Source of the DNA: Prochloraceae cyanobacterium
Lineage (GTDB): Bacteria; Cyanobacteriota; Cyanobacteriia; Cyanobacteriales; JASJDA01
Length of the DNA: 34,192 nucleotides
Reading direction: 5' to 3'
NCBI GenBank assembly: GCA_030065755.1
Contig: JASJDA010000100.1
Span: 1 to 34,192 of the forward strand
Part shown: piece by piece, positions 29,998 through 34,192 of the stretch
Layout: each line of letters opens with the position of its first letter
How positions within the stretch are numbered: the stretch's first letter is position 1
The notes under the pieces: model-generated
What the model was told of the DNA's origin: nothing
Database searches by the model: none
Seen by the model: the letters and a program-made list of their open reading frames with translations, nothing else
Translations under genes and position numbers: made by a program

Positions 29998-30270
29998 ATG
30001 TACGCGATCGTTACTTACGACATTCCCGAAGACAAGCGCCGCACTAAAATTCATAATATACTGAAATCTTACGGTCAGTGGGTGCAGTATAGCGTGTTCC
30101 AGTGCGATCTAACCCAGACTCAGTATGCTCAACTGCGATCTCGACTTGCTAAACTCATTAAAGCCGACACCGACAGTATTCGCTTTTACTTTCTCTGTGG
30201 TTGTTGTCAGGGTAAAATTGAACGCATTGGTGGCGAAATGCCTCGCGACGATACCATTTTCCTAATCTGA
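29998..30270 (+). CDS. cas2: Cas2, integration complex subunit
   Basis: 90 aa with the ferredoxin-like start MYAIVTYDIPEDKRRTKIHN (Asp8), the SYGQWVQYSVFQCDLT strand and an SIRFYFLCGCC segment. It dimerises and bridges two Cas1 dimers. Last gene of the operon; the leader and array follow directly on the same strand. Confidence 0.95.
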   Translation: MYAIVTYDIPEDKRRTKIHNILKSYGQWVQYSVFQCDLTQTQYAQLRSRLAKLIKADTDSIRFYFLCGCCQGKIERIGGEMPRDDTIFLI

Positions 30271-30498
30271 ATGCGCGGAGGGGTAGGTGTAGAAATATGA
30301 TTGGTACCAAGAAGCTCTCAAACCTATACACTCTATGGCTTTGGGCTCATTATGACTCGGGAACGCCTCGCGCACCATATGTAGCAAGGGTTTCAGCTAT
30401 TTTGACTTTTCGCTTACCTCTTTTTTTGATATGCTAGAGAGGTACTCGCGCAAACGCACCTTGAAAACTAAATATATCCTGCTTTTCAAGCGCCCGCA
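30271..30498 (+). promoter_or_regulatory. CRISPR leader
   Basis: 228 bp between cas2 and the first repeat, AT-rich at its distal end. A T-run followed by GATATGCTAGAG (30428-30439) is a plausible -10 region. CTTGAAAA (30460-30467) and TTTTCAAG (30483-30490) form an 8-bp inverted repeat ending 8 bp before the first repeat, where Cas1-Cas2 or an accessory protein would dock. No ORF is supported. Confidence 0.7.
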
Positions 30499-33400
30499 GT
30501 TTCTATTATTAATAAACCCTATGAGGGATTGAAACTTCACGGCCAATGTCACCCTATAGGGAATCGCACATTGTTTCTATTATTAATAAACCCTATGAGG
30601 GATTGAAACAAATCAAAAGTAGTGCCATCGACATTAGTAATAGGTTTCTATTATTAATAAACCCTATGAGGGATTGAAACAAAAATGTTGGCTTGGAATG
30701 TTTGGGATAAGAAACAAGGTTTCTATTATTAATAAACCCTATGAGGGATTGAAACATCTATATTTACCTCTAAACCAGGTAGATTCTCAAGTTTCTATTA
30801 TTAATAAACCCTATGAGGGATTGAAACTCAAATGCTCTTCGCGATCGAAGTAAGAAAATATCGTTTCTATTATTAATAAACCCTATGAGGGATTGAAACC
30901 CGATCGACCAAGTCGTTGCCCCTGGAACTAGATGGTTTCTATTATTAATAAACCCTATGAGGGATTGAAACTTTTTTCATTGCTTTGATGCTTGTCTCTA
31001 CATTAACCGTTTCTATTATTAATAAACCCTATGAGGGATTGAAACAAAACGGGTCCTACTATTGTACGTAAATTCGATTGTTTCTATTATTAATAAACCC
31101 TATGAGGGATTGAAACTGACTAAAATTCCAATTTCCCTACTCAGCCATGCCATGGTTTCTATTATTAATAAACCCTATGAGGGATTGAAACGGTTGTAAG
31201 CCCTATTGATTATGTCTTTGTAAATGTTTCTATTATTAATAAACCCTATGAGGGATTGAAACTTCCCAGGCAGAGCCAGCTAACTTAAGTATACCAAGTT
31301 TCTATTATTAATAAACCCTATGAGGGATTGAAACTTCTCCCTTGCCCGTTACCAGCTCCCGATCTACTAGTTTCTATTATTAATAAACCCTATGAGGGAT
31401 TGAAACCTGTTGATTATCGCGTCACGTTGGCGGTGAATACTTATATTGTTTCTATTATTAATAAACCCTATGAGGGATTGAAACAGTAGAAACTCTCGGA
31501 TGTGGGGGCCAAAAATAGATAAAAAAGTTTCTATTATTAATAAACCCTATGAGGGATTGAAACAAAATTAATAGCGCTAAGAGTTCGATACACGTCGTTT
31601 CTATTATTAATAAACCCTATGAGGGATTGAAACAAACGGCAAGTCTTCCGTTTTTTCCCCGTCTACTCGAATGTTTCTATTATTAATAAACCCTATGAGG
31701 GATTGAAACAATTGCTCGGGCGATTTTCTGTGAAGAAAGCACGCAGTTTCTATTGTTTCTATTATTAATAAACCCTATGAGGGATTGAAACTTACAGCTC
31801 GCCTAATTTTGCCCTAACTAAGATATCGTTTCTATTATTAATAAACCCTATGAGGGATTGAAACCTTTCATTATATCGCCAACATGATAATTGTGGCAAA
31901 ATGTTTCTATTATTAATAAACCCTATGAGGGATTGAAACCTGTTTTCTCACGGTAAATAACTTTGTGTGTTGACGTGTTTCTATTATTAATAAACCCTAT
32001 GAGGGATTGAAACACCTTGTTCTAATTGGCCACTTGGATATTGTAAACGTTTCTATTATTAATAAACCCTATGAGGGATTGAAACTAAGCGTTGCGCTAG
32101 GGCTGAAGAGATACCCAAAAGTTTCTATTATTAATAAACCCTATGAGGGATTGAAACGTTAGAACCTGCATTAGAAGAGGAGCCTACTACTGTTTCTATT
32201 ATTAATAAACCCTATGAGGGATTGAAACCTATTCCTACTTGGTGGGAGCTAAGAAGTAGTAACTGTTTCTATTATTAATAAACCCTATGAGGGATTGAAA
32301 CTTGTTATAAATGACCCGTCCGCCAACACAGCTTTCCAGGTTTCTATTATTAATAAACCCTATGAGGGATTGAAACATCTCCTTGGGGAACCAGGCAATA
32401 AACTTGACTTGTTTCTATTATTAATAAACCCTATGAGGGATTGAAACGGGCAATTGGCGAGATGGTGCGACCACTTCAGAGTTTCTATTATTAATAAACC
32501 CTATGAGGGATTGAAACACCGATTTTCCTTCCATGGGAGGAGTTGGATAAAGTTTCTATTATTAATAAACCCTATGAGGGATTGAAACACGGGTTGATTT
32601 TGTCCTTCGCTAAATTGCCAACCCGAGTTTCTATTATTAATAAACCCTATGAGGGATTGAAACCAACTCCTGGTGGTGCATTACCAGGTGGAGGAGGGTT
32701 TCTATTATTAATAAACCCTATGAGGGATTGAAACTTGTATTGATTTTACTTCACTAATAGCTGAAGAAGTTTCTATTATTAATAAACCCTATGAGGGATT
32801 GAAACAATAGCCCCTATCCCACTAAACCCGCTAACTCTTGGTTTCTATTATTAATAAACCCTATGAGGGATTGAAACTACTCCTCTTCTATTTCAAATGT
32901 TTGATTTTCGTCAAGTTTCTATTATTAATAAACCCTATGAGGGATTGAAACGGGGCAATAAAGCTACTTGCCTCAATGGTCCACGTTTCTATTATTAATA
33001 AACCCTATGAGGGATTGAAACTAGCTAGACCGTTTTCCCCGTGAGCTTTTCGGGCGTTTCTATTATTAATAAACCCTATGAGGGATTGAAACCTATAAGA
33101 CAAATTGAAGGAGATATGAGTGATGGAAAAGGTTTCTATTATTAATAAACCCTATGAGGGATTGAAACGGGTATAATTTAAAAGGAGTAGTCGGTGATAT
33201 TTAGTAACTGTTTCTATTATTAATAAACCCTATGAGGGATTGAAACAAAATCAAACTCAGTACCATCCTGATTACTAACTCGAATTATGGTTTCTATTAT
33301 TAATAAACCCTATGAGGGATTGAAACGCTATCATTAATCTCGCTAGACTCACTAGCTTGCTGTTTCTATTATTAATAAACCCTATGAGGGATTGAAACAG

Positions 33401-34059
33401 GCTTTCGATCTTGTAATAAAGCATAGGAAATTTTAGGAAAGTTTCTATTATTAATAAACCCTATGAGGGATTGAAACAAGTTTTTCCTGTGAAGGGGTTG
33501 ATTGTTCCTGGTTGTTTCTATTATTAATAAACCCTATGAGGGATTGAAACCGAGAAAAACATCCTTGTAGAACAACCAGGCTGAATTGTTTCTATTATTA
33601 ATAAACCCTATGAGGGATTGAAACAAAAACTATTCTCAAGCTGATATAAATAAAGCACAAGGTTTCTATTATTAATAAACCCTATGAGGGATTGAAACAA
33701 AACGATCTAAGGATAGATTGCGATAGTATTTCTAATGTTTCTATTATTAATAAACCCTATGAGGGATTGAAACATTTTTTCCAGGACGCAACTGGAACAG
33801 AACTACTCGTTTCTATTATTAATAAACCCTATGAGGGATTGAAACAGTAACAGATACTAGCGCCCCTGTTTTTAACGCTGGTTTCTATTATTAATAAACC
33901 CTATGAGGGATTGAAACTAAAAGGTGTACTTCTATCTCTCGCATATCCCTAGTTTCTATTATTAATAAACCCTATGAGGGATTGAAACCTTTTTGTAACA
34001 ACCTTTATCGCCAGGTATGAATGTTTCTATTATTAATAAACCCTATGAGGGATTGAAAC
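30499..34059 (+). CRISPR. Type I-D CRISPR array, 49 repeats and 48 spacers
   Basis: The 37-bp repeat begins GTTTCTATTATTAATAAACC and ends CTATGAGGGATTGAAAC; CCCTATGAGGG is its internal short stem (CCCT..AGGG). Counting by eye gives 49 repeats, first at 30499 and last at 34023. All read as identical, including the last, which is usually degenerate. Spacers run about 34-41 nt with one of 45. The orientation (leader by cas2; repeat end ATTGAAAC as crRNA handle) fits transcription on the plus strand. No duplicate spacers or matches elsewhere in the window were noticed, but this was not searched by computation. Confidence 0.98.
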
Positions 34060-34192
34060 GAGGGAAACCCAGATTGACTCACAAGGTTGACAGAAAGTTT
34101 GGTTCTCCCGAACTTTACTTGTAAAACTAACTCGTAAAATCCCAAGTCAAGAAACTTCTTAGTCGAAAATTATCAAAATTTCTAAAGCCATA
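34060..34192. other. Sequence after the array
   Basis: No ORF. Stretch 34102-34158 (GTTCTCCCGAACTTTACTTG...) resembles 2818-2890 near the left end, so part of it is a dispersed repeat. No degenerate terminal repeat is present. Confidence 0.5.

Noticed and set aside
32543-32731. Plus-strand ORF inside the CRISPR array
   Set aside because: It is a translation of repeats and spacers (SIINKPYEGLK recurring); not a gene.

Overview
The window looks like accessory DNA, most likely plasmid, from an AT-rich cyanobacterium. The HIP1 octamer GCGATCGC recurs (for example near 8069, 14173, 17858, 26315 and 26392). Heptameric short tandem repeats and small dispersed palindromes are present, and the protein families (CyRepA1-type replication protein, type I-D Cas set, WYL regulator) are typical of cyanobacterial plasmids such as pSYSA of Synechocystis 6803. 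The replicon type is inference; no chromosomal housekeeping gene, rRNA or tRNA is visible.

Layout. (1) 1-2606, minus: the N-terminal 868 codons of a large repeat-rich LamG surface or secreted protein that runs off the left edge. (2) 3.0-5.8 kb: a toxin-antitoxin island with mazEF, an orphan ParD-like antitoxin, a decayed ParD copy and a PIN-domain vapBC. (3) 5.9-13.9 kb, all minus: a replication block with a small leader ORF, a 1531-aa plasmid replication protein, a 189-aa helix-turn-helix protein and a 757-aa protelomerase (hairpin-telomere resolvase). Five copies of a 10-bp palindrome precede the protelomerase. (4) 14.5-18.2 kb: a lysine-rich unknown protein, a 53-aa ribbon-helix-helix protein, a tyrosine recombinase, a 140-aa probable partition protein between palindromes, and the broken 3' end of a parA gene beside nine 20-bp iterons. 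(5) 17.9-19.3 kb: an IS5-type transposase with a frameshift, in a segment bounded by 27-bp inverted repeats. (6) 19.5-34.1 kb: a complete type I-D CRISPR-Cas locus. A divergent WYL regulator is followed by cas10d-csc2-csc1-cas3'-cas6-cas4-cas1-cas2, a leader, and 49 repeats that all read as identical, with 48 spacers.

How it fits together. The replication protein, partition remnant, iterons and recombinase would maintain the replicon. The toxin-antitoxin pairs would penalise its loss. The protelomerase raises the possibility that the replicon is, or was, linear with covalently closed ends. The CRISPR locus is its main cargo.

The most unusual signal is a family of small hairpin elements with perfect 20-21 bp arms and 43-45 nt loops. 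Two copies sit in frame inside genes: 37 codons in the toxin mazF and 37 codons in the protelomerase, both encoding the same kind of peptide. A third, intergenic copy has different arm sequences that still pair perfectly. A second palindrome family is also inserted in frame, in the antitoxin mazE and in the small ORF before the replication gene. This resembles the protein-coding palindromic elements known from Rickettsia, here in plasmid toxin-antitoxin and telomere-resolvase genes.
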